A stretch of DNA of 16,882 nucleotides from VFBF01 sp033764865. GTDB taxonomy: Bacteria; Pseudomonadota; Alphaproteobacteria; Caulobacterales; Aquidulcibacteraceae. How positions within the stretch are numbered: the first letter of the stretch is position 1; the number at the start of each line of letters is the position of its first letter. Positions 7,517 through 15,868 of this stretch are shown piece after piece. The DNA lies in NCBI GenBank assembly GCA_033764865.1, contig JANRIM010000092.1, positions 1-16,882 on the forward strand, written 5' to 3'. The position numbers and the translations under genes are program-made. A model generated the notes under the pieces. The model did no database searches and was not told the DNA's origin. It worked only from the letters and a program-made list of their open reading frames with translations.

Positions 7517-8656
7517 ATGCTTCCGTTCCTCGGCAGCCTTGATGAGCAGAACCAGCTCTTCAACCTGTTCAACTACATCTCGTTCCGCACCGGCGGGGCG
7601 ATCATGACGGCGCTGCTGGTGGCGTTCGTGATCGGCAAGCCGATGATCGACTGGCTGCGCCTCAAGCAGGGAAAGGGCCAGCCCATCCGCGAGGACGGTC
7701 CGGCCAGCCACCTTCTGACCAAGAAGGGCACGCCCACCATGGGCGGCTTCATCATCCTGTTCAGCCTCGCATTCGCGGGCCTGCTGTGGGGGGATCTCAC
7801 CAACCCTTATGTGTGGGCCGTGTTGCTGGTGACCTTCGGCTTCGGCGCCATCGGATTCGTGGACGACTTCCGCAAGGTGACCAAACAGAAGGCCGACGGG
7901 CTCTCATCGAGGCTGCGCCTGGCGCTCGAATTCCTCGTGGCCCTTGCAGCTGTGCTCATCATGCTTGCGGCGCAATGGCGCGCGAGCGAGGACGCCGTCG
8001 CGGGCATGATGTTCTGGGAAGCGCTGCTGCAGGGCGGGGACTTCACCTCCGTCGCGGTGCCCTTCTTCAAGAACTTCATGATCCCGCTCGGCGTGTTCTT
8101 CACGCTGTTCGGGATGTTCGTGATCGTCGGGGCGGGCAACGCCGTGAACCTCACCGACGGGCTCGACGGCCTGGCCATCGTGCCGGTCATGATCGCGGCC
8201 GCCGCGTTCGGGATGATCGTCTACCTTGTCGGCCGGGCGGACTATTCGGAATACCTCGGCATCCACCATGTGAAGGGCGTGGCCGAGCTTGCCGTGCTGC
8301 TCGGCGCATTGCTCGGTTCGGGGCTCGGGTTCCTGTGGTTCAACGCGCCGCCGGCGCGCGTCTTCATGGGCGATACGGGGTCGCTCGCGCTTGGCGGCCT
8401 GCTTGGCGCCGTGGCGGTGGCGGCCAAGCATGAGATCGTGCTCGCCATCATCGGCGGGCTCTTCGTGGCGGAGGCGCTGTCCGTCATGATCCAGGTGGCC
8501 GTGTTCAAGGCCACCGGCAAGCGCGTGTTCCTGATGGCGCCGTTCCACCACCATTTCGAGAAACTCGGCTGGCAGGAACCGACGATCGTGATCCGGTTCT
8601 GGATCGTGTCGGTGATCTTCGCGCTCGCCGGTCTCGCGACGCTGAAGCTGCGGTGA
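7517..8656 (+). CDS. mraY: Phospho-MurNAc-pentapeptide transferase MraY
   Basis: MraY transfers phospho-MurNAc-pentapeptide from UDP to undecaprenyl phosphate, making lipid I at the inner membrane. The 379-residue protein is strongly hydrophobic with about ten membrane helices. It carries the invariant KKGTPTMGG (69-77), the aspartate pair D116-D117 in GFVDDFRK, NLTDGLDGLA (211-220), GDTGSLALGG with D286, and the histidine loop APFHHHFEK (341-349). These include the Mg2+ and substrate ligands known from MraY structures. Slightly longer than E. coli MraY (360). AAGGA lies at 7501-7505, 11 nt before the ATG. murD starts 4 nt after its stop. Confidence 0.98.
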   Translation: MLPFLGSLDEQNQLFNLFNYISFRTGGAIMTALLVAFVIGKPMIDWLRLKQGKGQPIREDGPASHLLTKKGTPTMGGFIILFSLAFAGLLWGDLTNPYVWAVLLVTFGFGAIGFVDDFRKVTKQKADGLSSRLRLALEFLVALAAVLIMLAAQWRASEDAVAGMMFWEALLQGGDFTSVAVPFFKNFMIPLGVFFTLFGMFVIVGAGNAVNLTDGLDGLAIVPVMIAAAAFGMIVYLVGRADYSEYLGIHHVKGVAELAVLLGALLGSGLGFLWFNAPPARVFMGDTGSLALGGLLGAVAVAAKHEIVLAIIGGLFVAEALSVMIQVAVFKATGKRVFLMAPFHHHFEKLGWQEPTIVIRFWIVSVIFALAGLATLKLR

Positions 8657-8660
8657 GGCG

Positions 8661-10076
8661 ATGATCCCGATCACCGAGTTCGCCGGTCGTGAGGTGGCTG
8701 TCTTCGGGCTGGCGCGGTCGGGCTTGTCTGCGGCGAAGGCGCTCAAGGCCGGCGGCGCCATCGTGCATGCGTGGGACGACAACGAGGCCGCGCGCGCCGC
8801 CGCCGAGGCGGAAGGGATCGTCCCGTCCGACATCAACGCGCGCGACTGGCGCGCCTTCGCGGCGCTCGTGCTCTCTCCCGGCATCCCGCTGACGCACCCC
8901 AAGCCTCACCGGGTGGTGGATCTGGCGCGTGCTGTGGGCGTGCCCATCGTGGGCGACATCGAACTGTTCGCGCGGGCCGTGAACGCGCTGCCGGCGCACG
9001 CGCGGCCCAAAATCGTGGGCGTGACGGGCACCAACGGCAAATCCACCACCACCTCGCTCATCGGCCACATCCTGCAGCAGGCGGGGCGGGACGTGCGCGT
9101 CGGCGGCAACATCGGGGCAGGGGTGCTTGGGCTGGAGCCGTTACACGCCGGCGCCATCTATGTGCTTGAGCTCTCGTCCTACCAACTCGATCTCACCGAG
9201 AGCCTGCGCTGTTCGGTGGCGGTGTTTCTCAACCTCAGCGCCGACCATCTGGATCGTCACGGCGACATGGCGGGCTACCTCGCCGCCAAGAAGCGAATCT
9301 TCCGCAACCAGGGCGCGGGAGACATGGCCGTGGTGGGCGTCGACGACGCCTACGGCGCCAAGATCTGCACCGAACTGACCGCGCTGCGTCGCAGCGTCTC
9401 GCCGATCTCCGCGGGCCAGGCGCTCTCGCGGGGCGTGTCGACGCTGGGCGGGCGGCTTTACGACGCGCTCGGCGGTCGCGCCGAGCTCGTGATGGACCTC
9501 ACGGACGCCATCACCCTGCCGGGTCGGCACAACGCCCAAAACGTGGCCGCCGCGTACGCCACGGCGCGCGCACTCGGCGTCGCCAATCGCGACATCGCCG
9601 CCGCCATCGCCACCTTCCCGGGCCTTGCCCACCGTCTGGAACTGGCCGGCGTGGTGGAGGGCGTGCGCTTCATCAACGACAGCAAAGCCACCAACGCGGA
9701 GGCGACCGCGCAGGCGCTGGCGGTCTACCCGCGGGTGTACTGGATCGCCGGCGGCAAGGCCAAGGATGGCGGTATCGAAAGCCTCGCCCGGTTCTTTCCC
9801 CGCATCGTGAAGGCGTATCTGGTGGGTGAGGCGGCGCCGCTGTTCGCCGTCGCTCTCAGCGGCCACGCCCCCTCGGCTCAGTGCGGCACGCTCGACAAGG
9901 CGGTGGCGCAGGCCTTCCGCGACGCCCGCGCCGCGCGCGACACGGACGCCGTGGTGCTGCTGTCACCCGCGTGCGCATCGTTCGACCAGTTCAAGGACTT
10001 CGAGGAGCGCGGCGCGCACTTCAAATCCCTGGTGGTCGCACTCGACAATGTCATGAAGGAGCGCGCGCAGGCATGA
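8661..10076 (+). CDS. murD: UDP-MurNAc-L-alanine:D-glutamate ligase MurD
   Basis: MurD adds D-glutamate to UDP-MurNAc-L-Ala. The 471 residues open with a Rossmann-like UDP-binding domain (VAVFGLARSGLSAAKAL, about 12-28). The ATP loop G123-TNGK127-STTT comes next, then LELSSYQLD and LSADHLDRHGDM (middle domain), PGRHNAQN, the MurD-typical FINDSKATNAEAT, and WIAGGKAKDGG in the C-terminal domain. LLSPACASFDQFKDFEERG closes the family pattern. It starts 4 nt after the mraY stop and its own TGA overlaps the ftsW ATG. It is somewhat longer than E. coli MurD (438), which is common in alphaproteobacteria. Confidence 0.97.
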   Translation: MIPITEFAGREVAVFGLARSGLSAAKALKAGGAIVHAWDDNEAARAAAEAEGIVPSDINARDWRAFAALVLSPGIPLTHPKPHRVVDLARAVGVPIVGDIELFARAVNALPAHARPKIVGVTGTNGKSTTTSLIGHILQQAGRDVRVGGNIGAGVLGLEPLHAGAIYVLELSSYQLDLTESLRCSVAVFLNLSADHLDRHGDMAGYLAAKKRIFRNQGAGDMAVVGVDDAYGAKICTELTALRRSVSPISAGQALSRGVSTLGGRLYDALGGRAELVMDLTDAITLPGRHNAQNVAAAYATARALGVANRDIAAAIATFPGLAHRLELAGVVEGVRFINDSKATNAEATAQALAVYPRVYWIAGGKAKDGGIESLARFFPRIVKAYLVGEAAPLFAVALSGHAPSAQCGTLDKAVAQAFRDARAARDTDAVVLLSPACASFDQFKDFEERGAHFKSLVVALDNVMKERAQA

Positions 10077-11197
10077 GCGCAGCTATCCAGCGGCTCCAAT
10101 CCTTCGCCAGCGGCCATGACCGGACGCTCGTCGTGTGCGGGGGCCTGCTGCTGGTGTTCGGATTCCTGTTCGCGTTGACGGCCAGCCCGACCGCGGCGGC
10201 GCGCATGGGATACGACAGCTCCTTCTCCCTCGCGTTGCGCCAGGGCGCCTTTGCGCTGGCGGCGGCGATCGCTGCGGCTGCGGTCTGCTGGTGGCCCGCG
10301 ATCGCCGTGCGCCGCGCCGGCGTCTTGATGTTGGCGGGGGCGCTGGCCCTGCTTGCGCTGGTGCTGTTGATCGGCCACGAGGCCAAGGGCGCGCAACGCT
10401 GGCTGCGGGTGGCCGGCCTGTCGCTGCAACCGTCGGAGTTCGCCAAGCCGGCGCTGGTCATCGCGATGGCGTGGATGCTGGGCGCCGGTGTGACGCAACG
10501 CGGCTTTCCGGGCGCGGCGGCCGCCTGCGCGCTCTACGTCGTGACGGCTGCGCTGCTTGTGCCGCAGCCGGACTACGGACAGACGGTGCTCCTCGGCATC
10601 GTGCTCGCGGCGATGCTCTATCTCGCCGGCGCGCCATGGACCCTGTTCGCTGGCGGGGCGGGGTTGGCGGCGATCGGCGGGGCCATCGCCTACGCCACGG
10701 CGCCGCACGTCCGCGCACGCATCGACGACTTTCTCGACCCCGATCGACAGGCGTTCCAGATCGCGCGCGCGCTCGACGCGATTGCGTCGGGCGGTGTGTT
10801 CGGCCGCGGGCCTGGGGAAGGGGTGGTGAAGGCGTCGCTGCCGGACGCGCACGCGGATTTCGTGTTCGCCGCCGCCGCCGAGGAGTTCGGCTGGCTGGCC
10901 TCGCTCGGCTTCATCGCGCTCTACGTCCTGATTGCATGGTACGGCTTGCGGCGCGCCGCGCGGCTGGTTGATCCGTTCGCGCAGTTGGCGGCGTCCGGCC
11001 TCATTCTCCTGCTGACGATCCAGGCGGCGGTGCACATCGGCGTGAACGCAAGCCTGACGCCTGCGAAGGGCATGACCTTGCCGCTGGTCTCCTACGGGGG
11101 CTCCGCGCTGCTGGGGTCGGCGCTGACGCTGGGGCTCGCGCTCGCGCTCCTGCGCGAACGGCCCGGCGCCTATCTCCACGGACGGGCCAAACCATGA
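10073..11197 (+). CDS. ftsW: Septal peptidoglycan glycosyltransferase FtsW
   Basis: FtsW is a SEDS-family polymerase that makes septal glycan strands from lipid II together with FtsI. The 374-residue protein has about ten membrane helices and the SEDS signatures KGAQRWLRVAGLSLQPSEFAKPALV-type (split around residues 105-129), PDYGQTVLLG, LPDAHADFVFA and KGMTLPLVSYGGSALL. Asp262 in HADF sits where the catalytic aspartate of SEDS enzymes is known. The start was set at the ATG overlapping the murD stop (ATGA). An in-frame open stretch continues 64 codons upstream inside murD but does not encode FtsW-like sequence. The stop overlaps murG by ATGA. Its place between murD and murG points to FtsW rather than RodA. 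Confidence 0.96.
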   Translation: MSAAIQRLQSFASGHDRTLVVCGGLLLVFGFLFALTASPTAAARMGYDSSFSLALRQGAFALAAAIAAAAVCWWPAIAVRRAGVLMLAGALALLALVLLIGHEAKGAQRWLRVAGLSLQPSEFAKPALVIAMAWMLGAGVTQRGFPGAAAACALYVVTAALLVPQPDYGQTVLLGIVLAAMLYLAGAPWTLFAGGAGLAAIGGAIAYATAPHVRARIDDFLDPDRQAFQIARALDAIASGGVFGRGPGEGVVKASLPDAHADFVFAAAAEEFGWLASLGFIALYVLIAWYGLRRAARLVDPFAQLAASGLILLLTIQAAVHIGVNASLTPAKGMTLPLVSYGGSALLGSALTLGLALALLRERPGAYLHGRAKP

Positions 11198-12303
11198 GCC
11201 GCACCGCACTTGTCGCCGCCGGCGGCACCGGAGGCCACCTCTTTCCGGCCGCCGCATTTGCAGGGGAACTGCGCGCCCGCGGTTGGCGCGTGGTGCTGAT
11301 GACGGACGCACGCGGGCGGCGCTACGCCGAAGGCTTCCCGGCCGACGCCATCGAGGACGTGCCCGCGGCCACGATCCAGGGCGTCAACCCCATCAAGATC
11401 GCATCCGCGGCATGGACGATCACGCGCGGCATCGCCGCGGCGCGCAAAAGCCTCAAGGTCATGGAGCCGGCCATCGTGGCGGGTTTCGGCGGCTACCCGT
11501 CGTTGCCTGCGCTGGAGGCCGCGCTCAGCCAGCAACGTCCGGTGCTCATCCACGAGCAGAACGCGGTGCTCGGCCGCGTCAACCGAACCTATGCGGCGCG
11601 CGTGTCGGCGGTGGCGTGCGGTTTCGAGCGGCTGGACAGGCTCCCGCCGCCGGCTGCGTCGCGCAAGGTCGTCGTCGGCAATCCGGTGCGCCCAGCCATC
11701 CTGGAGGCCCGCGACGCCGCCTATCCGATCGCTGCGCCGGGTGCGCCGTTGCGCGTGCTCGTCACCGGAGGAAGCCAGGGCGCACGATTGTTCGGCGAGG
11801 TGACGCCGGAGGCGGTGGCGCTGCTGCCCCAGGACCTTCGCGGACGGCTGGAGATCACGCAACAGGCGCGCGAGGAGCAGGTCGCCGCGGTGCGCGCGCG
11901 TTATGCGCAGCTCGGCGTGAGGGCGGACGTGCAGCCGTTCTTCAAGGACATGGGCTCGCGCCTCGCCCATACGCATCTCGTCGTGGCCCGCGCCGGCGCC
12001 TCCACGGTGACGGAACTGCAGGCGGCGGGCCGCCCGTCCATCCTCATCCCGCTCGCCATCGCTGCGGACGATCACCAGACCGCCAACGCCGAAGCGCTGA
12101 CCGGCATCGGCGCCGCCGACGCAGTGCCGGAGTTCGACTTCAACCCGCAGACGCTGTCGGCCCTGCTGGGCAAGCGCCTCGCCGATCCCCATGACTTGTC
12201 CGTGCGCGCAGCGGCGGCGCGGGCGTCCGCGAAGATCGACGCGACACAGCGCCTCGCGGACCTGGCCGAGAAGCTTGCGAGCCGTCAGGTCAATGCGGCG
12301 TAG
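11194..12303 (+). CDS. murG: UDP-GlcNAc:lipid I N-acetylglucosaminyltransferase MurG
   Basis: MurG attaches GlcNAc to lipid I, giving lipid II, at the cytoplasmic face of the membrane. The 369-residue GT28-family protein shows all known blocks: G10-GTGGHLFPA, VAGFGGYPSLPAL, IHEQNAVLGRVNR, the start of the C-terminal domain VTGGSQGAR, VARAGASTVTEL (UDP-GlcNAc site) and ADDHQTANAEAL. The ATG at 11194 overlaps the ftsW stop. The gene ends the co-oriented run: its last 19 nt overlap the 3' end of the convergent hydrolase gene, leaving no room for an intergenic terminator. murC, usually the next gene, lies 1.3 kb away. Confidence 0.97.
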   Translation: MSRTALVAAGGTGGHLFPAAAFAGELRARGWRVVLMTDARGRRYAEGFPADAIEDVPAATIQGVNPIKIASAAWTITRGIAAARKSLKVMEPAIVAGFGGYPSLPALEAALSQQRPVLIHEQNAVLGRVNRTYAARVSAVACGFERLDRLPPPAASRKVVVGNPVRPAILEARDAAYPIAAPGAPLRVLVTGGSQGARLFGEVTPEAVALLPQDLRGRLEITQQAREEQVAAVRARYAQLGVRADVQPFFKDMGSRLAHTHLVVARAGASTVTELQAAGRPSILIPLAIAADDHQTANAEALTGIGAADAVPEFDFNPQTLSALLGKRLADPHDLSVRAAAARASAKIDATQRLADLAEKLASRQVNAA

Positions 12304-13502
12304 GCCATGGTCCGCAGCTCCCGCCGCAACGGGTAGAGCGTGGATGGCAGAAGCTGCGTCATGAAGATGACGATCAGGTCTTCCTTGGGGTCGATCCAGA
12401 AGTAGGTGCTCGCCGCGCCGCCCCAGGAGTATTCGCCTGCGCTGCCGGGCAGGAGGGTGCGCACGGGATCCACCGTCACCGCGAAGCCGAGACCGAAGCC
12501 GATGCCGTCGTAGGCCGCCTCGCTGAACAGCGAGAGCGACATGTCCGTGAGGAAGCGGCCGCCGGGCAGGTGGTTCTGGGTCATGAGCTCGACGGTCTTG
12601 CGCCCGAGCAGGCGCTGGCCGTCCAGGACGCCGCCCTGGATCAGCATGCGGCAGAACTTCAGGTAATCCGCGGCCGTGGAGACAAGTCCGCCGCCGCCGG
12701 ACACGAATTCGGGCGGCGCCAGATAGACGCTGCTGCGGGCGTCGTCGCTGCGGACCATGCCGCCGCCGGGCGTGGCCATGTAGCAGCTCGCGAACCGCTC
12801 ACGGGCGCCGGGGGCCACCTCGAAGCCGGTGTCGCACATGCCCAGCGGCGCGAAGATGCGTTCGCTCAGGAACTGGGGGAACGGGATGCCGGACACCGCC
12901 TGCACCAGATACCCGCACACATCCGTGGCCACGGAGTAGTTCCACGCCGCGCCGGGCGAAAACTCCAGCGGCAGGTCCGCCAGGCCCTCGATCATCGTCG
13001 CAAGTGAGCCCTTGTGGGGCAGATCCCCGATGCCGCGCTTGCGGTAGGCCGCGTCCACGTTGGTGCGGTTCTGGAAGCCGTACGTCAGCCCCGCGGTGTG
13101 GCGCAGTAGATCGACCACGAGCATCGGGCGCGCGGGACGCTTCGTGCGGAACGTGCCGATGAACCCCGCCTCGAACACCGCGAGGTTCTTCCAGGCCGGG
13201 ATGTGACGATGCACGGGATCGTCCAGCGCGATGCGGCCTTCCTCCACCAACATCATCAGCGCGACGGACGTGACGGGCTTCGTCATGGAGTAGATGCGGA
13301 AGACGGTGTCCTCCGTGATCTTTTCGCCGCGCTCCAGATCGGCGAAGCCCTGGACGCCCCAGTGGGCGATCTCGCCCCCGCGCGCCACAAGCGTCATCGC
13401 ACACGGCAACCGCCCGGGCGCGAGATACTTCTCGGCGAGAAACCGGTCCATCAGGGCGAGACGTCCGGCGTCTAGCCCAAGGGTTCTCGGTGCGGCGGCC
13501 AT
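12285..13502 (-). CDS. Serine hydrolase of the beta-lactamase / family VIII esterase type
   Basis: This 405-residue protein belongs to the beta-lactamase-fold serine hydrolases (PF00144 type). It shows S72-M-T-K75 (nucleophile Ser72), Y189-S-V191 as the second motif, and W360-G-G362 near the C-terminus. YSV and WGG in place of class C YxN and KTG are what is known from EstB-like esterases, so an ester or beta-lactam-related substrate is more likely than wall cross-links. No signal peptide is evident, suggesting a cytoplasmic enzyme. The ATG has a strong GGGGAGG (13516-13510) seven bases upstream. It stands on the opposite strand between murG and murC, interrupting the usual order and overlapping murG by 19 nt at the 3' ends. 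The physiological substrate cannot be told from the sequence. Confidence 0.9.
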   Translation of the reverse strand: MAAAPRTLGLDAGRLALMDRFLAEKYLAPGRLPCAMTLVARGGEIAHWGVQGFADLERGEKITEDTVFRIYSMTKPVTSVALMMLVEEGRIALDDPVHRHIPAWKNLAVFEAGFIGTFRTKRPARPMLVVDLLRHTAGLTYGFQNRTNVDAAYRKRGIGDLPHKGSLATMIEGLADLPLEFSPGAAWNYSVATDVCGYLVQAVSGIPFPQFLSERIFAPLGMCDTGFEVAPGARERFASCYMATPGGGMVRSDDARSSVYLAPPEFVSGGGGLVSTAADYLKFCRMLIQGGVLDGQRLLGRKTVELMTQNHLPGGRFLTDMSLSLFSEAAYDGIGFGLGFAVTVDPVRTLLPGSAGEYSWGGAASTYFWIDPKEDLIVIFMTQLLPSTLYPLRRELRTMAYAALT

Positions 13503-13608
13503 GGGCGATCCTCCCCGTCATCGATGCCGGCGCCATTCTGGGCATCCCCCGGGCGGTCCGTCCAGAGGTGGCCGGGACGGGTGACGGCGCCCTCTCCGGG
13601 GGCTAACG

Positions 13609-13639
13609 TTGCGCGATCTCATCCCCAGTCCGGTAGCCT
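13609..13639 (+). promoter_or_regulatory. Candidate murC promoter, possibly leaderless
   Basis: In the 144-nt gap between the divergent hydrolase and murC starts, TTGCGC (13609-13614) and TAGCCT (13634-13639) are 19 nt apart and end seven bases before the murC ATG. Transcription would begin at or next to the ATG, and no Shine-Dalgarno is visible there. The match is moderate and the spacer long, so this is a tentative call. The rest of the gap shows only the hydrolase ribosome binding site. Confidence 0.35.
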
Positions 13640-13646
13640 CCCGCTC

Positions 13647-15059
13647 ATGCCCGTCCGCCGCCCCGTGCCCTTCGACACCGGCCCCATCCACTTCGTCGGC
13701 ATCGGCGGCATCGGCATGTCGGGAATTGCGGAGGTGATGCTGAATCTCGGCTATGCGGTGCAGGGGTCGGATGCGCGGGCGTCGGCCAACACCGAGCGGC
13801 TGGAGCGGCGCGGCGCGCGGATCTTCGTCGGCCACGACGGTGCGCACGTGGGCGAGGCCGGCGTGGTCGTGATCTCCTCGGCCATCATGGGCGCCAATCC
13901 CGAGGTCGACGCCGCGCGCGCGCGCGGCATCCCGGTCGTGCGCCGCGCGGAGATGCTGTCGGAGCTCATGCGCCTGAAGTGGACGGTGGCCATAGGCGGC
14001 ACCCACGGCAAGACCACGACCACCTCCATGGTCGGCGCGCTGCTGGAGGCGGGCGGCCAGGATCCCACAGTCATCAACGGCGGCATCATCAATGCCTATG
14101 GCTCCAACACGCGCATGGGCGCGGGTGACTGGATGGTGGTGGAGGCCGACGAAAGCGACGGCACGTTCACGCGCCTGCGCGCCATCGGCGTCGTCGTCAC
14201 CAACATGGACCCCGAACACCTCGATCACTACGGCTCCGTGGAGGCCATGAACGCCGCTTATCAGACGTTCGTGGAATCGATCCCGTTCTACGGCTTTGCG
14301 GTGATGTGCGTCGATCATCCCGCCGTCCGCGCCCTCGCCGAGGAGATCGTGGGTCGCCGGATCGTCCGGTACGGGTTCGACGCGCAGGCGGACGTGTGCG
14401 CCACGAACCTGCGCACGACGCGCGACGGCTCGACGTTCGACGTCATCGCGCGGGCGCGCGGGGCGGGGCCCGGCGTGACGATGCACGATCTCTTCCTGCC
14501 GGTGGCGGGTCGCCACAACATCCAGAACGCCGTCGCCGCGATCGCCGTCGCACGCGAACTGGGCGTGACCGATGCGGGAATCCGCAAGGGTCTGAAAACC
14601 TTCGCGGGCGTGAAGCGGCGCTTCACCACCACCGGCACGTGGAACGGCGTCCGCATCATCGACGATTACGGCCACCATCCCGTGGAGATCGCGGCGGTCG
14701 TGTCGGCTGCGCGCGAGATCGCGGACGGTCGCGTGATCGCCGTGGTGCAGCCGCACCGCTACACGCGCCTGCGCGACCTTTTCGACGACTTCGCCCACTG
14801 CTTCGCCGCTGCCGATATCGTGGCGGTGGCGGATGTTTACCCCGCCGGCGAGGCGCCGATCGCGGGCGTCGATGCGCCGGCGCTCGTTGCGGCCATCACC
14901 CGCTCGGGACACAAGGGCGCCGTCCGGCTAGAGTCGTTCGAGGATCTGCCCGCCTTCGTGCGCGAGACCGCCCGCAGCGGCGATGTCATCGTTTGTCTCG
15001 GCGCGGGCGACATCACGGCCCACGCCAATGCGCTGCCCGGAAGGCTCATGGAGGGCTGA
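13647..15059 (+). CDS. murC: UDP-MurNAc:L-alanine ligase MurC
   Basis: MurC starts stem-peptide synthesis by joining L-Ala to UDP-MurNAc with ATP. The 470-residue protein opens, after a short tail, with GPIHFVGIGGIGMSGIAE (UDP-binding Rossmann loop). The ATP loop G118-THGK122-TTTTSM follows, then EADESDGTF, TNMDPEHLDHYG, GRHNIQNA and the C-terminal DDYGHHPVEI and QPHRYTR. All are MurC-specific. An in-frame ATG at 13524 would add 41 residues with no family resemblance, and 13647 gives the usual alphaproteobacterial length. It is separated from murG by the reverse-strand hydrolase and so needs its own promoter. The usual followers murB, ddl and ftsQAZ are absent; the Rieske gene begins 1 nt after its stop. 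Confidence 0.97.
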   Translation: MPVRRPVPFDTGPIHFVGIGGIGMSGIAEVMLNLGYAVQGSDARASANTERLERRGARIFVGHDGAHVGEAGVVVISSAIMGANPEVDAARARGIPVVRRAEMLSELMRLKWTVAIGGTHGKTTTTSMVGALLEAGGQDPTVINGGIINAYGSNTRMGAGDWMVVEADESDGTFTRLRAIGVVVTNMDPEHLDHYGSVEAMNAAYQTFVESIPFYGFAVMCVDHPAVRALAEEIVGRRIVRYGFDAQADVCATNLRTTRDGSTFDVIARARGAGPGVTMHDLFLPVAGRHNIQNAVAAIAVARELGVTDAGIRKGLKTFAGVKRRFTTTGTWNGVRIIDDYGHHPVEIAAVVSAAREIADGRVIAVVQPHRYTRLRDLFDDFAHCFAAADIVAVADVYPAGEAPIAGVDAPALVAAITRSGHKGAVRLESFEDLPAFVRETARSGDVIVCLGAGDITAHANALPGRLMEG

Positions 15060-15060
15060 C

Positions 15061-15867
15061 ATGGATGGCGCGACGCGCCCGCTTGCCTGCGCCGGGGTTT
15101 ATCGCCGCCATGTCAAGGCGAGCCTCGCCCGCATCTGGGAGAACGTGTTCGACTGGGAGCACCTGCCCAGCCTCCATTCGCGCGATTTCGCGGCGTGTGC
15201 CCTGCTGGCGCGGGGCCCGTGGGGCTGGCGGGTGCGCCTGGTCAACCAGCCGGGCGATGAGACGAAGGCGCAAATCCTTGAGCTTCAGGTGGATCGCAGC
15301 GCGCGCACATACCGCGTGACCACCGTCGACGGTCCGGGCGCGGGAAGCGAGATCCGCGTCCAGCTGACGCCCACCGGGGCGCACGAGACCGATGTCTGCG
15401 TGGAATTCCTTGTCGCCGAGACGGCGCCGGAGCGCCTTGAAGCCATCGGCCGCCGCTACGTGGCTGTCTATGAGCGTCTGTGGGACGAAGACGAGGCGAT
15501 GATGATCGCCCGCGAACGCGCGCTGGCGAGATCGCGGCGCGCGCGCGGCGCCGTCGCGCGGTCCTTGCGTCTTGGCCCGGAGGCCGATGTCCGCCGGCGT
15601 CTGCCCATGACGGTGACGCACGGCGGCGCGCGGTACCGCATCGTCGAGGTCGACGGTGAGCTTCTCGTGCACGCCGCCACGTGCCCGCACTGGTTGGCGC
15701 CGCTGGACGAGGCGCCCGTCGTCGACGGCGTCGTGCGTTGCCCGTGGCACGGCTACGCGTTCGATGTGCGCAGCGGCGCCTGCGTGAGCGGGCAAGCCGT
15801 CGCGCTCGGGCGCGCGCCGCTGCTGTCGACGATCGATGGCGAGTTGTTCCTCGTGGCGGCGACCTGA
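15061..15867 (+). CDS. Rieske-type oxygenase-like protein with inverted domain order
   Basis: The 268-residue C-terminus is a Rieske [2Fe-2S] domain: C208-P-H210, sixteen residues, then C227-P-W-H230 (CxH-x16-CxxH). The N-terminal 160 residues resemble the start of a ring-hydroxylating oxygenase catalytic (SRPBCC-fold) domain. E27-N28-x2-D31-x2-H34-x4-H39 fits the N-x2-D-x2-H-x4-H mononuclear-iron motif, and WDEDEAMMIARER (141-153) could supply the acidic third ligand. Known Rieske oxygenases have the Rieske domain first, so the order here is reversed and the catalytic part short. The ATG at 15061, 1 nt after the murC stop, has GAGGG just upstream; the frame is open further back into murC without meaning. 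The FAD monooxygenase follows 1 nt later. The Rieske site is certain, the oxygenase activity is inferred, and the substrate is unknown. Confidence 0.88.
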   Translation: MDGATRPLACAGVYRRHVKASLARIWENVFDWEHLPSLHSRDFAACALLARGPWGWRVRLVNQPGDETKAQILELQVDRSARTYRVTTVDGPGAGSEIRVQLTPTGAHETDVCVEFLVAETAPERLEAIGRRYVAVYERLWDEDEAMMIARERALARSRRARGAVARSLRLGPEADVRRRLPMTVTHGGARYRIVEVDGELLVHAATCPHWLAPLDEAPVVDGVVRCPWHGYAFDVRSGACVSGQAVALGRAPLLSTIDGELFLVAAT

Positions 15868-15868
15868 G

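Noticed and set aside
13524..13646. 41-residue N-terminal extension of murC
   Set aside because: No resemblance to MurC N-termini; the start at 13647 gives the family length and opening.
13518..14912. 464-codon minus-strand frame opposite murC
   Set aside because: Antisense to a full set of MurC motifs; its His/Arg/Asp-rich composition is a mirror of the coding strand.
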